In this document: positions 1-9,420 of the stretch, piece by piece
Layout: the number at the start of each line of letters is the position of its first letter
Position numbering within the stretch: position 1 is the stretch's first letter
NCBI GenBank assembly: GCA_963848205.1
Contig: CAWKCV010000003.1
Span: 124,001-188,000, forward strand
From: BOG-908 sp963848205
GTDB lineage: Bacteria > Pseudomonadota > Alphaproteobacteria > Acetobacterales > Acetobacteraceae
Reading direction: 5' to 3'
Length of the DNA stretch: 64,000 nt
Notes under the pieces: model-generated
What the model was told of the DNA's origin: nothing
Database searches by the model: none
What the model saw: the letters and a program-made list of their open reading frames with translations, nothing else
Position numbers and translations under genes: made by a program

Positions 1-1
1 A

Positions 2-595
2 ACGCTGGGCTCCAATTTCAACCAGTTTCTAAGTCTTTTGACCACGCAGTTGAAAAACCAGGATCCCACATCGCCGATGGACACCAACCAGTTCACGCAA
101 GAGCTCGTGGCGTTCACCGGTGTTCAGCAATCGGTTGCGACAAACACCAATCTTTCCCAGCTGATCCAGCTTCAGCAAGGCTCCGAGGTGCTGCAATCCA
201 CGCAGGTCGTAGGCCACACCGTCACCACGTCCGCCTCTCAGCTCGCGCTACAGAACGGCGCGGGAGAACTCACCTTCCAGACGCAGGGCGCCGAACCGGT
301 GCAGATCGCGATTGCAAACAGCGCCGGCCAGATCGTGCGTGATGTCAATCTCACCAGCCAGTCCGGCAACAACACCTGGCATTGGGACGGTCTCGACAAT
401 GCCGGCAACAAATTGCCGGACGGCGCCTACGGAGCCGCGGTGGAAACCGCCAGTGGCAATGCAAAGCCGACTTCGGTGCCGTTCAGCGTGGTGGGAACGG
501 CAACGGGGCTGATCAACACGGCGTCCGGGCTGCAGTTGGAGATGGGGTCGGTATCGGTGCCGTTGGCGAAGGTGCAGTCGATATCGACGAACTAG
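2..595 (+). CDS. flgD: Flagellar hook-capping protein FlgD (5' partial)
   Basis: FlgD caps the growing flagellar hook rod and is needed for hook assembly outside the cell. The reading frame is open to the left window edge, so the N-terminus lies outside; 197 codons are visible. The conserved FlgD N-terminal block is present (LLTTQLKNQDPTSPMD, then QFTQELVAFTGVQQS). It is followed by the FlgD Ig-like/Tudor C-terminal region with its GNNTWHWDGLDNAGN turn and the repeated ASGLQLEMGSVSV strand near the end. No other flagellar gene is inside the window; a hook operon presumably continues to the left. It converges on the SDR gene with one repeat copy between them. The family call is confident; the true start cannot be seen. 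Confidence 0.95.
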   Translation, partial: TLGSNFNQFLSLLTTQLKNQDPTSPMDTNQFTQELVAFTGVQQSVATNTNLSQLIQLQQGSEVLQSTQVVGHTVTTSASQLALQNGAGELTFQTQGAEPVQIAIANSAGQIVRDVNLTSQSGNNTWHWDGLDNAGNKLPDGAYGAAVETASGNAKPTSVPFSVVGTATGLINTASGLQLEMGSVSVPLAKVQSISTN

Positions 596-687
596 GAAGG
601 AAAGCGTTCAATCTTGAAAACTTCCGCTCCCGGCTGCGCACACAGTCGCGTCATCCAGGGCTGCACTGCCGTTTGCACAGCAAGGAG

Positions 688-728
688 CAAAACTTTTTTG
701 CCTCTCTTTTCAAAAAAGAAGGCCTTCC
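688..728 (+). repeat. Dispersed hairpin repeat, copy 1
   Basis: This copy runs from CAAAACTTTTTTG to GGCCTTCC with a CTTTTCAAAAAAG hairpin centre. The gene-proximal arm abuts the SDR stop codon at 729-731. With copy 2 it brackets the SDR gene as an inverted pair. Confidence 0.85.
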
Positions 729-1430
729 TCAAGCCCTGATCAGCGTTCCCTGCGCCACCCAATCCGGCATGCACATCGCAATTGCCCGCTGTGCCACGTC
801 GCCAGGCTGCGGCAACGTGTTCGGGTCCTCCCCAGGAAACGCCTGCGCACGCATACGCGTCGCCGTGCGCCCCGGGTCGAACAGGCTCACCCGCAATGGC
901 GTGTTCTCGACCTCGTCTGCCCAGCTCAGCACCAAATTTTCCATGCCCGCCTTGGTGGCGCCATACGCACCCCAGAATGCGCGCGGCGCGCGTGCCACAC
1001 TGCTCGTCACGAACACCGCACGCCCCGCATCGGAAGCCAGCAACAACGGCGCGCACGTGCGTATCAGCCGATAGGTGGCGCCCAGATTGACGGCCACGCA
1101 TTCGGCGAAATCCTTCGGCGCGATATGTCCGGCCGGCGTCAGCTTTCCCAAAGCGCCTGCACAATGCACAAGAATATCCAACCGGCCGAACCGCGCGTGC
1201 AGCGATGGTCCGAGCGGATCGATGCTCTCGGCCTGGCGTAAATCAAGCGGCAGCAACGTCGCCTGCCCGCCGGCGGCGCGTATCTCGTCGTCGGCCTCTT
1301 CCAGCGCGCCTTGTGCACGCGCCGTCAGCACGACATGCGCGCCTTGGGCGGCCAGCAGGAGACTGATGGCTTTGCCGATGCCGCGGCTGGCACCGGTGAT
1401 GAGGGCGATGCGGCCGGATAGGTTGGACAT
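729..1430 (-). CDS. SDR family NAD(P)-dependent oxidoreductase
   Basis: This is a classical short-chain dehydrogenase with a Rossmann fold, 233 residues from the chosen ATG. The cofactor motif TGASRGIG lies at residues 12-19, the HCAGAL motif near 89, Asn115 in VNLGA, and the catalytic Ser143/144 and Tyr156-x3-Lys160 (YGATK) are all present. The substrate is not predictable; the closest style is the YciK/FabG-like cytosolic oxidoreductases. A start four codons upstream (ATG at 1442) is possible. I prefer 1430 because SDRs usually begin a few residues before the first beta strand; neither start has a strong Shine-Dalgarno. The gene is flanked on both sides by inverted copies of the dispersed repeat and forms a single-gene unit. 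Confidence 0.9.
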   Translation of the reverse strand: MSNLSGRIALITGASRGIGKAISLLLAAQGAHVVLTARAQGALEEADDEIRAAGGQATLLPLDLRQAESIDPLGPSLHARFGRLDILVHCAGALGKLTPAGHIAPKDFAECVAVNLGATYRLIRTCAPLLLASDAGRAVFVTSSVARAPRAFWGAYGATKAGMENLVLSWADEVENTPLRVSLFDPGRTATRMRAQAFPGEDPNTLPQPGDVAQRAIAMCMPDWVAQGTLIRA

Positions 1431-1441
1431 TGGGACATCCA

Positions 1442-1484
1442 AAGGAAGAGTCTTCTTTTTTGAAAAAAAGAAGCAAAAAACTTT
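1442..1484 (-). repeat. Dispersed hairpin repeat, copy 2
   Basis: This copy contains AAGGAAGAGTCTTC, a T-run, TGAAAAAAAG and AAGC, ending CAAAAAACTTTC on the plus strand. Its stem is of the CTTC/GAAG type instead of the commoner GTCC/GGAC. The AAGGAAG arm lies against the 5' end of the SDR gene. Confidence 0.85.
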
Positions 1485-1523
1485 CTAGATTTACCTGACC
1501 GCCCTAGCGGGTTTTTTGGTTTT

Positions 1524-3023
1524 CTAGTTCATCGCCAGCGACAACTGCTTGTTCGCCTGTTCATCCATGTCCGGCAAGGCCACCGGGTACTCGCCACTGA
1601 AGCACGCATCGCAATATTGCGGCCGCGCCGAATCGCGTCCCGGCTGGCCCAGCGCACGATACAAGCCGTCGATCGAGATGAACGCCAAACTGTCAGCGCC
1701 GATCAGCGCCGCCATCTCACGCACATCGTGGCGTGCAGCCAGCAACTTGCTGCGCTCCGGCGTGTCGATGCCGTAGAAACAGCTATGCGTGGTCGGCGGC
1801 GAGGAAATCCGCATGTGCACTTCGCTTGCACCCGCTGCCCGCACCATCTCGACGATCTTCTTGCTCGTCGTGCCACGCACGATGCTGTCGTCTACCAGAA
1901 TGACGCGTCGCCCCTCCAGCATCGCACGATTGGCGGAATGCTTGAGCTTCACGCCGAGGTTGCGGATATGGTCGGTCGGCTCGATGAACGTGCGGCCGAC
2001 ATAATGATTGCGGATGATGCCCAATTCGAACGGCACGCCGCTCTCGCTCGCATAACCCATCGCCGACGGCACGCCGGAATCGGGGACCGGCACCACGATA
2101 TCGGCTTCCACATGGCTCTCTCGCGCGAGTTCCGCGCCGATCCTCTTGCGCGCCGCATAGACCGGCATGCCCTCGACCACCGAATCCGGCCGGGCGAAAT
2201 ACACGTATTCGAACACGCAGAACCGCGCATGATGGGCGCCGAACGGACGGATGCTGCGCACCCCTTCGTCGTTGATCACCACGATCTCGCCCGGCTCGAT
2301 GTCGCGCACGAACTCCGCGCCCACGATGTCGAGCGCGCACGTCTCGCTCGCCAGCACCCAGCCGCCGCCCGCCGCATACGGCGTTCCGGGCGCCTGCGGA
2401 ATCCGGCCCAAGATCAGCGGCCGCACGCCGAACGGGTCGCGCACCCCGATCAGCGCCTCGTTGGACAGCGCCACCAGCGAATACGCACCCACCACCTGCT
2501 TGAGCGCGTCGATCAGCCGATCGACTACGGTCGAATACAGGCTGATCGCGATCAGATGCACGAACACCTCGCTGTCCGTCGTGCTCTGAAACAGGCAGCC
2601 GCGACGTACCAGCATGCGGCGCAGGCTCACCGCATTGGTCAGGTTGCCGTTATGACCCACCGCGAACCCGCCGAACTCGAAATCGGCATACAGCGGCTGC
2701 ACGTTGCGCAGCATCGTCTCGCCCGTCGTCGCGTAGCGGTTGTGGCCGATCGCACTCGCACCGGGTAGCGACGCGATCACCCGCGCATCGCCGAAATTGT
2801 CGCCCACCAGCCCCAATCCCCGCTGCTGATAGAACCGCCGGCCGTCATAGCTGACGATGCCCGTCGCTTCCTGCCCGCGGTGCTGCAGCGCATGCAGCCC
2901 GAGTGCCGTGACCGCGGCCGCGTCCACGCTGTTCCAGATGCCGAAGACGCCGCATTCCTCATGCAGCGTATCGTCTTCGCTGGACGCCGGCTCACCCAAG
3001 CCCTGGGACGCGATCGCTTGCAT
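1524..3023 (-). CDS. purF: Amidophosphoribosyltransferase
   Basis: PurF catalyses the first committed step of purine synthesis, forming phosphoribosylamine from PRPP and glutamine. The N-terminal Ntn glutaminase domain begins at the Cys of HEECGVFGIW, so a propeptide of about 23 residues must be cleaved. The PRPP-binding loop is ILVDDSIVRGTT. Cysteines in RFCVFEYVYFARPDS, HSCFYGID and YCDACFSGEYP match the four ligands of the Bacillus-type [4Fe-4S] cluster, unlike the cluster-free E. coli enzyme. ATG 3023 has GGAG upstream; a GTG five codons earlier is an alternative. The protein is 499 residues, normal for the family. It lies 74 bp downstream of cvpA, the classical cvpA-purF arrangement. Confidence 0.97.
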   Translation of the reverse strand: MQAIASQGLGEPASSEDDTLHEECGVFGIWNSVDAAAVTALGLHALQHRGQEATGIVSYDGRRFYQQRGLGLVGDNFGDARVIASLPGASAIGHNRYATTGETMLRNVQPLYADFEFGGFAVGHNGNLTNAVSLRRMLVRRGCLFQSTTDSEVFVHLIAISLYSTVVDRLIDALKQVVGAYSLVALSNEALIGVRDPFGVRPLILGRIPQAPGTPYAAGGGWVLASETCALDIVGAEFVRDIEPGEIVVINDEGVRSIRPFGAHHARFCVFEYVYFARPDSVVEGMPVYAARKRIGAELARESHVEADIVVPVPDSGVPSAMGYASESGVPFELGIIRNHYVGRTFIEPTDHIRNLGVKLKHSANRAMLEGRRVILVDDSIVRGTTSKKIVEMVRAAGASEVHMRISSPPTTHSCFYGIDTPERSKLLAARHDVREMAALIGADSLAFISIDGLYRALGQPGRDSARPQYCDACFSGEYPVALPDMDEQANKQLSLAMN

Positions 3024-3097
3024 GCCTGAAAACTCCACCGCGCACTGCCCATAGCCTAATCGGGGAGTTGCGTCATCGGATTGTCACACGGCTTTAG

Positions 3098-3679
3098 CTA
3101 GGGGCGGGCAGGGGCGGGGCCAAGCGCCCGTCCTTCAGGGGTGGCATGCAGAAGCTGAGCTTCGGTGGTTGGCGGCCCGCTCGGCGGCTCGGCCACACGC
3201 GGGCGATAAAGCGGTGGCATCTGCGCGACGGCCCACAGCGCGCCCTCATAAATCAGCGGCAGCGTGCGCGCCTGCAGCACCACCGGCGGCCAGCGCTCCG
3301 GCGGCAGAACCAGCCCCAGCGGTATGTAAGCCGCGACCAGGATCGCCGCCCCGCGCACCAGGCCGAACACCAGCCCGAGCGTGCGATCCAGCCCACCCAG
3401 CGCCGAGACGCGCACCATGCGCCCCACCAGATTGGAGCCCAGCGACAACACGATCAGCAGCAGCACGAAGACGCCCACATAGGCGGCCGGCGTCGCCATG
3501 TCCGAGTTGCCAAGCGCCTCCTCGGCCAGTGGCACCACCTGCGGCGCGAACCGGTAGGCACCATAAGCCGCCAGCGCCCAGCTCACCACGCCCAGCGCCT
3601 CGCGCACCATCCCGCGCGACAGCCCCAGCAGCGCCGAGACCGCAAGGACGAGCACCACCCCCAGATCCACAAAATTCAC
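3098..3679 (-). CDS. cvpA: CvpA family inner-membrane protein
   Basis: This 193-residue protein matches the CvpA/colicin V production family. It starts MNFVDLGVVLVLAVSALLG and carries the family GLSRGMVRE motif followed by about four hydrophobic membrane segments (roughly 5-25, 30-50, 65-90 and 100-125). The C-terminal tail after residue 160 is proline/alanine-rich and presumably cytoplasmic. The molecular role of CvpA is not firmly known; it is linked to envelope integrity and usually sits upstream of purF, as here. It is divergent from cbpA, and repeat copy 3 lies in the shared upstream region. Confidence 0.93.
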   Translation of the reverse strand: MNFVDLGVVLVLAVSALLGLSRGMVREALGVVSWALAAYGAYRFAPQVVPLAEEALGNSDMATPAAYVGVFVLLLIVLSLGSNLVGRMVRVSALGGLDRTLGLVFGLVRGAAILVAAYIPLGLVLPPERWPPVVLQARTLPLIYEGALWAVAQMPPLYRPRVAEPPSGPPTTEAQLLHATPEGRALGPAPARP

Positions 3680-3702
3680 GCTGCCCCCCCAAGCACCAGG
3701 AG

Positions 3703-3747
3703 CAAAAGTCGTCTGGTTCTTTTTTTCAAAAAAGAACGCCTTCCTTC
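3703..3747 (+). repeat. Dispersed hairpin repeat, copy 3
   Basis: This copy starts CAAAAGTCGTCTGGTTC, followed by a T-run, and ends CAAAAAAGAACGCCTTCC. Its stem is of the GTTC/GAAC type. The CTTCC arm faces cbpA, whose start is about 30 bp away. With copy 4 it brackets cbpA-cbpM. Confidence 0.9.
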
Positions 3748-3775
3748 TTCATTACGCCCCCCCCACATCGCGAGT

Positions 3776-4738
3776 ATGCCCGCAAACCCCTATACCACGC
3801 TCGGCGTCAAGCCAGACGCCACGGCCGCACAGATCAAATCCGCCTATCTGAAGCTGGCAAAGAAGCATCACCCCGACCTCAACCCGGGCGACGCCCGCGC
3901 CGAGGAGCGGTTCAAATCCATCAACGCCGCACACGACCTGTTGTCCGATGCCGACAAGCGCGCCCGCTTCGATTCGGGTGAAATCGACGCCGCCGGCCAG
4001 GCGCAAGGGCCCAGTCCCCGCGACCGCCAATCCTATCGCGGCTTTGCCGACAACGCGCAGGGCGCGCGCTACCACGCGGGCCAACCCGGCACCGGAAGCT
4101 TTGGCTTCGGCGGACAGAATGGCGACCTGCACGACATATTCGCCGACCTGTTCGCCAACGCCCGCGGCGGCGGCGGCACACCACCCAAGGACCAGCCCAT
4201 GCGCGGCCAGGACCAGAATTATCAACTCAGTGTCACCTTCATCGAGGCCGCTCTCGGCGCCTCGCGACGGCTGACCCTGCCGGACGGCCGGACCCTCGAC
4301 GTCACCATCCCCCCCGGCATCGACACCGGCCAGACGCTGCGGCTGCGCGGCCAAGGTGCGGCTGGCTGGAACGGCGGCCCGCCGGGCGATGCGCTGATCG
4401 AGGTCGAGGTTGCCTCCCACCCGTTCTTCAGACGTGACGGCGACGATATCCATCTCGACCTGCCGGTGACCGCCGGCGAGGCCGCCTCCGGCGCGCGCAT
4501 CGCCGTGCCCACGCCGGCCGGACCCGTCACCATGGGAATCCCGCGCCATTCCGACAGCGGCAAGCAGCTCCGCCTGCGCGGCCGCGGTATCCCGGCCCAC
4601 GCCGGCCGCCCCGCCGGCGACCTCTACGTCACGCTCAAGATCGTGCTCGGCACGCCGGACCAGGCGCTCGAAGACGCATTGACCGCCTTCTACAGCCGCC
4701 AGCCGATGGACCCGCGCGCCCACATGCAGGCCGGATGA
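3776..4738 (+). CDS. cbpA: DnaJ-class co-chaperone, curved DNA-binding protein CbpA-like
   Basis: This 320-residue protein has an N-terminal J-domain (about residues 4-70) with the HPD tripeptide at 32-34 in KKHHPDLNPGD. A Gly/Phe-rich linker (about 85-135) and a DnaJ C-terminal substrate-binding region with two beta-barrel lobes follow (YQLSVTFIEAALGASR, then DIHLDLPVTAGEAASG). The four-CxxCxGxG zinc finger of true DnaJ is absent, which points to the CbpA class. It should stimulate DnaK ATPase in the cytoplasm. ATG 3776 is chosen because it directly precedes the J-domain; longer in-frame extensions run backwards through repeat copy 3 and are artefacts. The downstream cbpM partner supports the call. 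Confidence 0.93.
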   Translation: MPANPYTTLGVKPDATAAQIKSAYLKLAKKHHPDLNPGDARAEERFKSINAAHDLLSDADKRARFDSGEIDAAGQAQGPSPRDRQSYRGFADNAQGARYHAGQPGTGSFGFGGQNGDLHDIFADLFANARGGGGTPPKDQPMRGQDQNYQLSVTFIEAALGASRRLTLPDGRTLDVTIPPGIDTGQTLRLRGQGAAGWNGGPPGDALIEVEVASHPFFRRDGDDIHLDLPVTAGEAASGARIAVPTPAGPVTMGIPRHSDSGKQLRLRGRGIPAHAGRPAGDLYVTLKIVLGTPDQALEDALTAFYSRQPMDPRAHMQAG

Positions 4739-4749
4739 GGGAGGGCGGG

Positions 4750-5025
4750 ATGATTACCATACATACTGTCTGTGAAACGTTGCCCGGCCTCAGCGAGACA
4801 ACGTTGCGAAGCTGGCTCGAGCAGGAATGGGTGCAGGCCGACCTGCGCAGCGGCGAGCCGGTATTCGACGATATCGACGTCTCCCGGATACGGCTGATCC
4901 TGGAGCTGCGCACGCGGCTTGAGGTGGAGGAGCCGACGGTGCCGCTGATACTGAGTTTGCTGGACCAGCTTTATGCGACGCGGCAACGGCTGCGAGTCGT
5001 CCTTGCGGCGATGGAAAGCAAGTAG
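4750..5025 (+). CDS. cbpM: Chaperone modulator CbpM-like protein
   Basis: This 91-residue protein resembles CbpM, the MerR-HTH-like modulator that binds the CbpA J-domain and blocks its action with DnaK. The N-terminal part (TLRSWLEQEWVQADLR) fits the MerR-like helices, and the C-terminal half is a helical segment (DVSRIRLILELRTRLEVEE). ATG 4750 is preceded by AGGGAGGGCGGG, a strong ribosome site; an ATG at 4735 overlapping the cbpA stop region is less likely. It lies 11 bp behind cbpA, clearly the same operon. Repeat copy 4 begins immediately after its TAG. Confidence 0.88.
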   Translation: MITIHTVCETLPGLSETTLRSWLEQEWVQADLRSGEPVFDDIDVSRIRLILELRTRLEVEEPTVPLILSLLDQLYATRQRLRVVLAAMESK

Positions 5026-5059
5026 TTCTTTTTTAAAAGAAAGAACCAAAAACTTTTGC
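5026..5059 (-). repeat. Dispersed hairpin repeat, copy 4
   Basis: Starts on the base after the cbpM stop codon. The GTTC arm (TAGTTC, including stop-codon bases), AAAAG centre, GAACC and AAAACTTTTG are visible. It is somewhat shortened. Confidence 0.8.
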
Positions 5060-5061
5060 TT

Positions 5062-6015
5062 CTAGGTGCGCGACGAACGGCTGTGGACGATCTTGTGGCT
5101 GCCGTGGTGGACCGTCTGGCTCGCATACGCTGAGCCGATATAGTGCGCACCGTAATGGTGCGATCCGCTTGCCGTGGCGAAATGCACGCGGGCGCCGCGC
5201 GGCTCGGGCGCTTCGGCCACTTCAACCGCCGCCACGCTGCCACGCGCGCTGTGGTGCCGATCGACCGCCGCATAACGGACCGCACGCTCGTGGCCGCGCC
5301 GCCCACGAGATGCGACCGCCACATTGTAATGATGCGGATAGCGCGGACCCGCCGGGATATCCATCGGCAACTGGTTGACCGCGTATTGTTCCGCGGGCGA
5401 TCTCTGCGCCGGCCATTCGCCCTGTATATAAGGCGCGATCAACGCGACATAGCGTCTGGTCTCGGTCGGCAACGAGCGGCCATGCGTCAGGTAATCTTCG
5501 AGGCGCGCCGGTCCGCCATTATAGGCGGCGAGAAAACCGGGGCTGCCGAACGAGTTGTACATCTCGCGGATGTAGGCTGTGCCTGCAAGAATGTTGTTGT
5601 GCGGGTCAAACGCATCGTCGCCGAGACCGTAGCGCGCGCGCACTTCGTCATACGTCCGCGGCATCAATTGCATCAGGCCCATCGCACCGACCGGCGAGGT
5701 GATCAGCGCACCGCTGGCGGTAAATTCGTGGTTGTGCGATTCGACGCGCATCACTTCGCGGATCCAGCGTTCCGGCACGTCGTATTTGCGCGAAGCCTCG
5801 GCCACATAAGGGCCCCAAGGGTCGCTTGCCGAACCGGGTGGCGCGTAGCTCGTCTTGGCGCGCGCCTGATAGGTGGCCGCTTCCTGCGTGGCCGTCATCG
5901 GAGCGGAGGAGTTGCCGGCACAGGCCGAGAGGGCGGAAGCGGCGGCCAGACAGGCCATCCCTCGGACGGCCAGCCGCCATCTCGTCATCGCCGATCCGTT
6001 CGCATTCATGGTCAT
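5062..6015 (-). CDS. Lytic transglycosylase (SLT domain) lipoprotein
   Basis: This is a predicted outer-membrane-anchored peptidoglycan-cleaving enzyme of 317 residues. The signal peptide ends in the lipobox LSAC with Cys32. The SLT/lysozyme-like domain follows, with catalytic Glu92 in REVMRVESHNHEF, the GAMGLMQLMP motif and the AAYNGGPARLEDYL motif. The C-terminal 90 residues are low-complexity and His/Arg-rich (RGRRGHERAVRYA, GSHHYGAHYIGSAY), not part of the fold. ATG 6015 is chosen because GAGGGG lies 7 bases upstream; ATGs at 6030, 6009 and 5988 are alternatives. It is divergent from the broken TonB receptor across a 0.36 kb spacer. Confidence 0.9.
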   Translation of the reverse strand: MTMNANGSAMTRWRLAVRGMACLAAASALSACAGNSSAPMTATQEAATYQARAKTSYAPPGSASDPWGPYVAEASRKYDVPERWIREVMRVESHNHEFTASGALITSPVGAMGLMQLMPRTYDEVRARYGLGDDAFDPHNNILAGTAYIREMYNSFGSPGFLAAYNGGPARLEDYLTHGRSLPTETRRYVALIAPYIQGEWPAQRSPAEQYAVNQLPMDIPAGPRYPHHYNVAVASRGRRGHERAVRYAAVDRHHSARGSVAAVEVAEAPEPRGARVHFATASGSHHYGAHYIGSAYASQTVHHGSHKIVHSRSSRT

Positions 6016-6376
6016 TCGCCAGCCCCTCAACCGACGGTTGCGGCGGCTTGCCCCAACCCTGACGCGTGCCTCGGTGCCGATCTCGTGACCGTCTGAGGCT
6101 TCAGCTTAACTCTAGCCGCTAAACCGTTAAGGGATCACGCAAGGCAGGGCAAGCGGATTAAGCGGCCTCCATACGTGTCTGCCGGGTTGGCGCCCCGTTG
6201 CCTCTTTGCAACACGCCGGACAGCTTCCTTCCCAGCGTTAAGCTTTCGGGTTCCCTCGCGTCACGGAAAGATTATCGTGCGGCCACAGTCGATACATACG
6301 GAACTCGCAACGTCGCGGCCCGGCCTCGCCTGAACGGCCGTTTGAAACCTTTTCCGCTCTCACAGGGGGACTTCCT
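6016..6376. other. Intergenic region between two divergent genes
   Basis: This stretch of about 360 bases separates the lytic transglycosylase from the broken TonB receptor. It has stop codons in most frames and no convincing gene, tRNA or hairpin. An AGGGGGA ribosome site at 6364-6370 belongs to the TTG start at 6377. No confident promoter could be assigned by eye. Confidence 0.5.
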
Positions 6377-9338
6377 TTGACACTACGACACAGGCTTGCA
6401 GGCTCGGTCGCCATTCTGGCGCTGTCGCAAGCATTCGCCGCCAGCCCGCTGCTCGCCCAGTCTGCTCCCAACCCTGCGACAAGCACCGCGGCCACCGCGC
6501 CGTCCGGTGCGGATGCGGCTACGGCAGCGCCAAGCGCGGGCACGGAGAACATCGTCGTCACCGGCTCGCGCCTGAAGACGACGAACGCCACCAGCGAAGC
6601 GCCGGTTGTTGTCGTCACCGCCGCTCAGATCGAACATAGCCAGGCTCAGACGCTTGAGGACGTGTTGACGAAGCTGCCGGAAATCGGTTCGTCCGGCATT
6701 TACAACACGACGAACAATGGTGGCGGCGGCGTTTCTTGTATCGAACTTCGTAACCTTGGACATCGAGCGGACGCTCGTGCTGGTGGATGGCAAGCGGTTC
6801 GTCCAAGGCAATGCAAGCTGCGTCGATCTCAACAACATCCCGCTTGAGGAAGTTCAGCAGATCGAAATCCTGAAGGATGGTGCCTCGACCACCTACGGCG
6901 CGGATGCGATCGCGGGCGTCGTCAACATCATTCTCAAGAAAAACTTCTCGGGCGTGACATTCCACGCAAACGGTGCCAATCGGCACTGAGGCTGGTGACG
7001 ACAAGTCCGGCGAGCTGTCGGTTTTGGCTGGCACGAACTTTGACAAGGGCAACTTCACCCTCGGGCTCGACTACTTGAACCAAGGGCCAGTGGCTCAAGC
7101 CGATAGGTCGTTCGCGCAGTACCCTGTTCAGCCGGCGTTTAAGCCGCTTGGCAAAACACCAACGGTCGGGTCGATTTTCAACCCTAATGGCCTGGTTTTA
7201 CATCCGACACAAACACTCTGAATTCAATGGCAATCAGTTGAACAACCTTTTTAACGTTATCAATCCGAACGGCACCCTGGGTGACGGTTACACCGGAAAG
7301 AAAAGCCAGCGTTTCAATTTCGGTGCGCTTCAGCAGCTTGCTCTCTCGCTCGAGAAAGAGAGCATTACGTCAACCGCGAACTACGACTTTAACGAGCACA
7401 TCAGCGCCTATATGCAAGGGTTCTTCACCCACAAGAAGACTGGCGAACAGCTCGCGCCCAGCCAGTGCAGTCCGCACTTCCACTATCCGGCCTGCCTGAT
7501 GCATTCGTGGTGCCAGAGGGCAATCCTGGTTTTGAAGCGTTGCTCGGTGCCGGGCTCGGGCCAGTCGACCTCTACAGGCGTGAACCCAATTCGGTAACCG
7601 CCAGTATACGCAGGTAGACAACACGTTCCAGATCAACACCGGACTCAAGGGTGACATTGGGGCCGGCTGGAACTACGAAGTCTTTTTCCAATACGGTGAA
7701 GATGACGACCAGACAACAAATACCAACAACATCAACTTCTTGCATCTCGAGAAGGAGGTGGGCTTCCAGCAGACCACCGCGACAGCTGCTCAACAGGCCG
7801 CAATCATCGCAAACACCGGTGCCTTCGATCCTTTGACATTCGGCGTCTATAATCCGAACGTTTGCGTGGCGTCCGCTGGTTGCAGCATCGCCAATCCGTT
7901 CGGGCAAGAATTACACAGCCGCGCAGATCAAATACGCAACCTATACCGAAGCACAGCAGAGCCGCTATACGCTCAAGGTCTATGGCGGCAGCGTCACGAA
8001 CAACGAACTGTTCCAACTTCCCGCCGGTCCAGTGGGCGTCTCGCTCGGCGTTGAGCATCGGACGGAGACCGGCGAGTTCACGCCCGACTCGCTCGACTTG
8101 ACGGGTGAAGGCCTCGGCAGCACGGCCAAGCCGACCAAGGGCTCGTTCAACGTGACCGAGCTCTACGGCGAAACACGTATCCCGATCCTGAAAGACATCT
8201 TCCTCGCCAAGGACCTGCATATCGACGTGGGCGGCCGGTTCTTCAACTATAACACCTTCGGCTCGGGCGAGACTTGGAAGGTTGCGGGCAACTACACGCC
8301 TATTAACGGCATCCGCTTCCGTGCATCCGACGGTGTAGCCTTCCGTCAGCCGAGCATCAACGACCTCTATACCGGTCAGCGATCAGCTTCAACGGCGCAA
8401 ACGATCCTTGCGCTGCAGCAGGCAATTACGGTGCCAGGAACTGGCACGTCACGGCGAACTGCCTCAAGCCAGGGCGTCAATCCGGCAACTTCTCCCAAGC
8501 AGGGAGCCAGGTTCAGGCCATCGTCGGTGGCAATCCGGCATTGCATCCAGAAACCGCGCGCACCCAGACGGTCGGTGTCGTCTCAACCCGCCGTTCATTC
8601 CGCGTCTGGCGCTGACTGCCGACTTCTTCCGCACCAAAATCAACAGCTCGATCGGCATTCTGCCGGCCCAGTTCATCTTGGACAATTGCTATACACAAAC
8701 GACATTCGATCCCGGCTCGACGAACCCTTCCGATCCCTGCCGCCTTGTTTCAGGCCGAACCGGTCAGGGCAGCTCAACACGATCACGCAAATCAACGAGA
8801 ATTTGGGTGATTACGCGCACCGAAGCCCTCGACCTCGGGCTGACATACGCCTATCCGCTTCCTGGCCGTTGGCACCTTGTCGTTCCAGAATGACTTGACG
8901 CTCACTCTAAAATACCAGGCGCAGAACAGTCCTCAATGGACCGTTTATCGGCTATCTGAATACGATCGGAGTTGCCGCAGCGAGCTTGCCGGCATATCCG
9001 CGCTACCGTGACAACGTCAGCGTCGATTGGCGGATCGGCGACTTCCAGTTCGGTTACCGTATGCGCTTCATCGAAGGGACGGACTTCGACCAATACCCGG
9101 CGCCGTTCGTCCAAGGTAAAGAGAAAGGGCAATACGCCTTCGCTGCGACACCAAACGTCTTCTACCACGACATCAACAGTTCCTACGATTATCGTAACTT
9201 CACATTGAACTTCGGCGTGCAGAACCTGCTTCGACAAGCAGCCGCCGTTATGTCTACGATACCGCTACCAATACCGATGCTGCCGTCTATGACATGTTCG
9301 GGCGTGTCGTTTATTTGAAGACGACGCTGCGCTTCTAA
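6377..9338 (+). pseudogene. TonB-dependent receptor broken by multiple frameshifts
   Basis: A complete TonB-dependent outer-membrane receptor can be read only by changing frame many times. It has a TTG start with AGGGGGA 6 bases upstream and a signal peptide ending LLAQS. The TonB box/plug region follows (ENIVVTGSRLK, then RTLVLVDGKRF and DGASTTYGADAIAGVVN), then barrel strands, ending TTLRF at 9338. Visible frame changes fall near 6761, 6975, 7200, 7480, 7600, 7905, 8390, 8490, 8770, 8890 and 9240. At 6761 a single extra base between AACCTTGG and ATCGAGCGG explains the shift. The plug style with GASTTYGADA resembles Caulobacter/Sphingomonas-type receptors. It is either a recently dead gene or a poorly sequenced stretch. 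A strong terminator follows, so it was a single-gene unit. Confidence 0.88.
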
Positions 9339-9370
9339 ACCCGTGCTTTTGCTTCAATAAAGGCGAGGCA

Positions 9371-9402
9371 AACCGCCGGGGGGCTACCCCCGGCGGTTTT
9401 TT
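9371..9402 (+). terminator. Intrinsic terminator after the broken TonB receptor
   Basis: AACCGCCGGGGG, a short GCTA loop and CCCCGGCGG form a long GC-rich stem followed by TTTTTT. It lies 32 bases after the receptor stop codon. Confidence 0.9.
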
Positions 9403-9420
9403 ACTAGAGGGCTTCATCAA

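Noticed and set aside
1498..1518. Short hairpin CCGCCCTAGCGG followed by a T-run on the plus strand
   Set aside because: Both flanking genes are on the minus strand, where the T-run lies on the wrong side. I do not call it a terminator.
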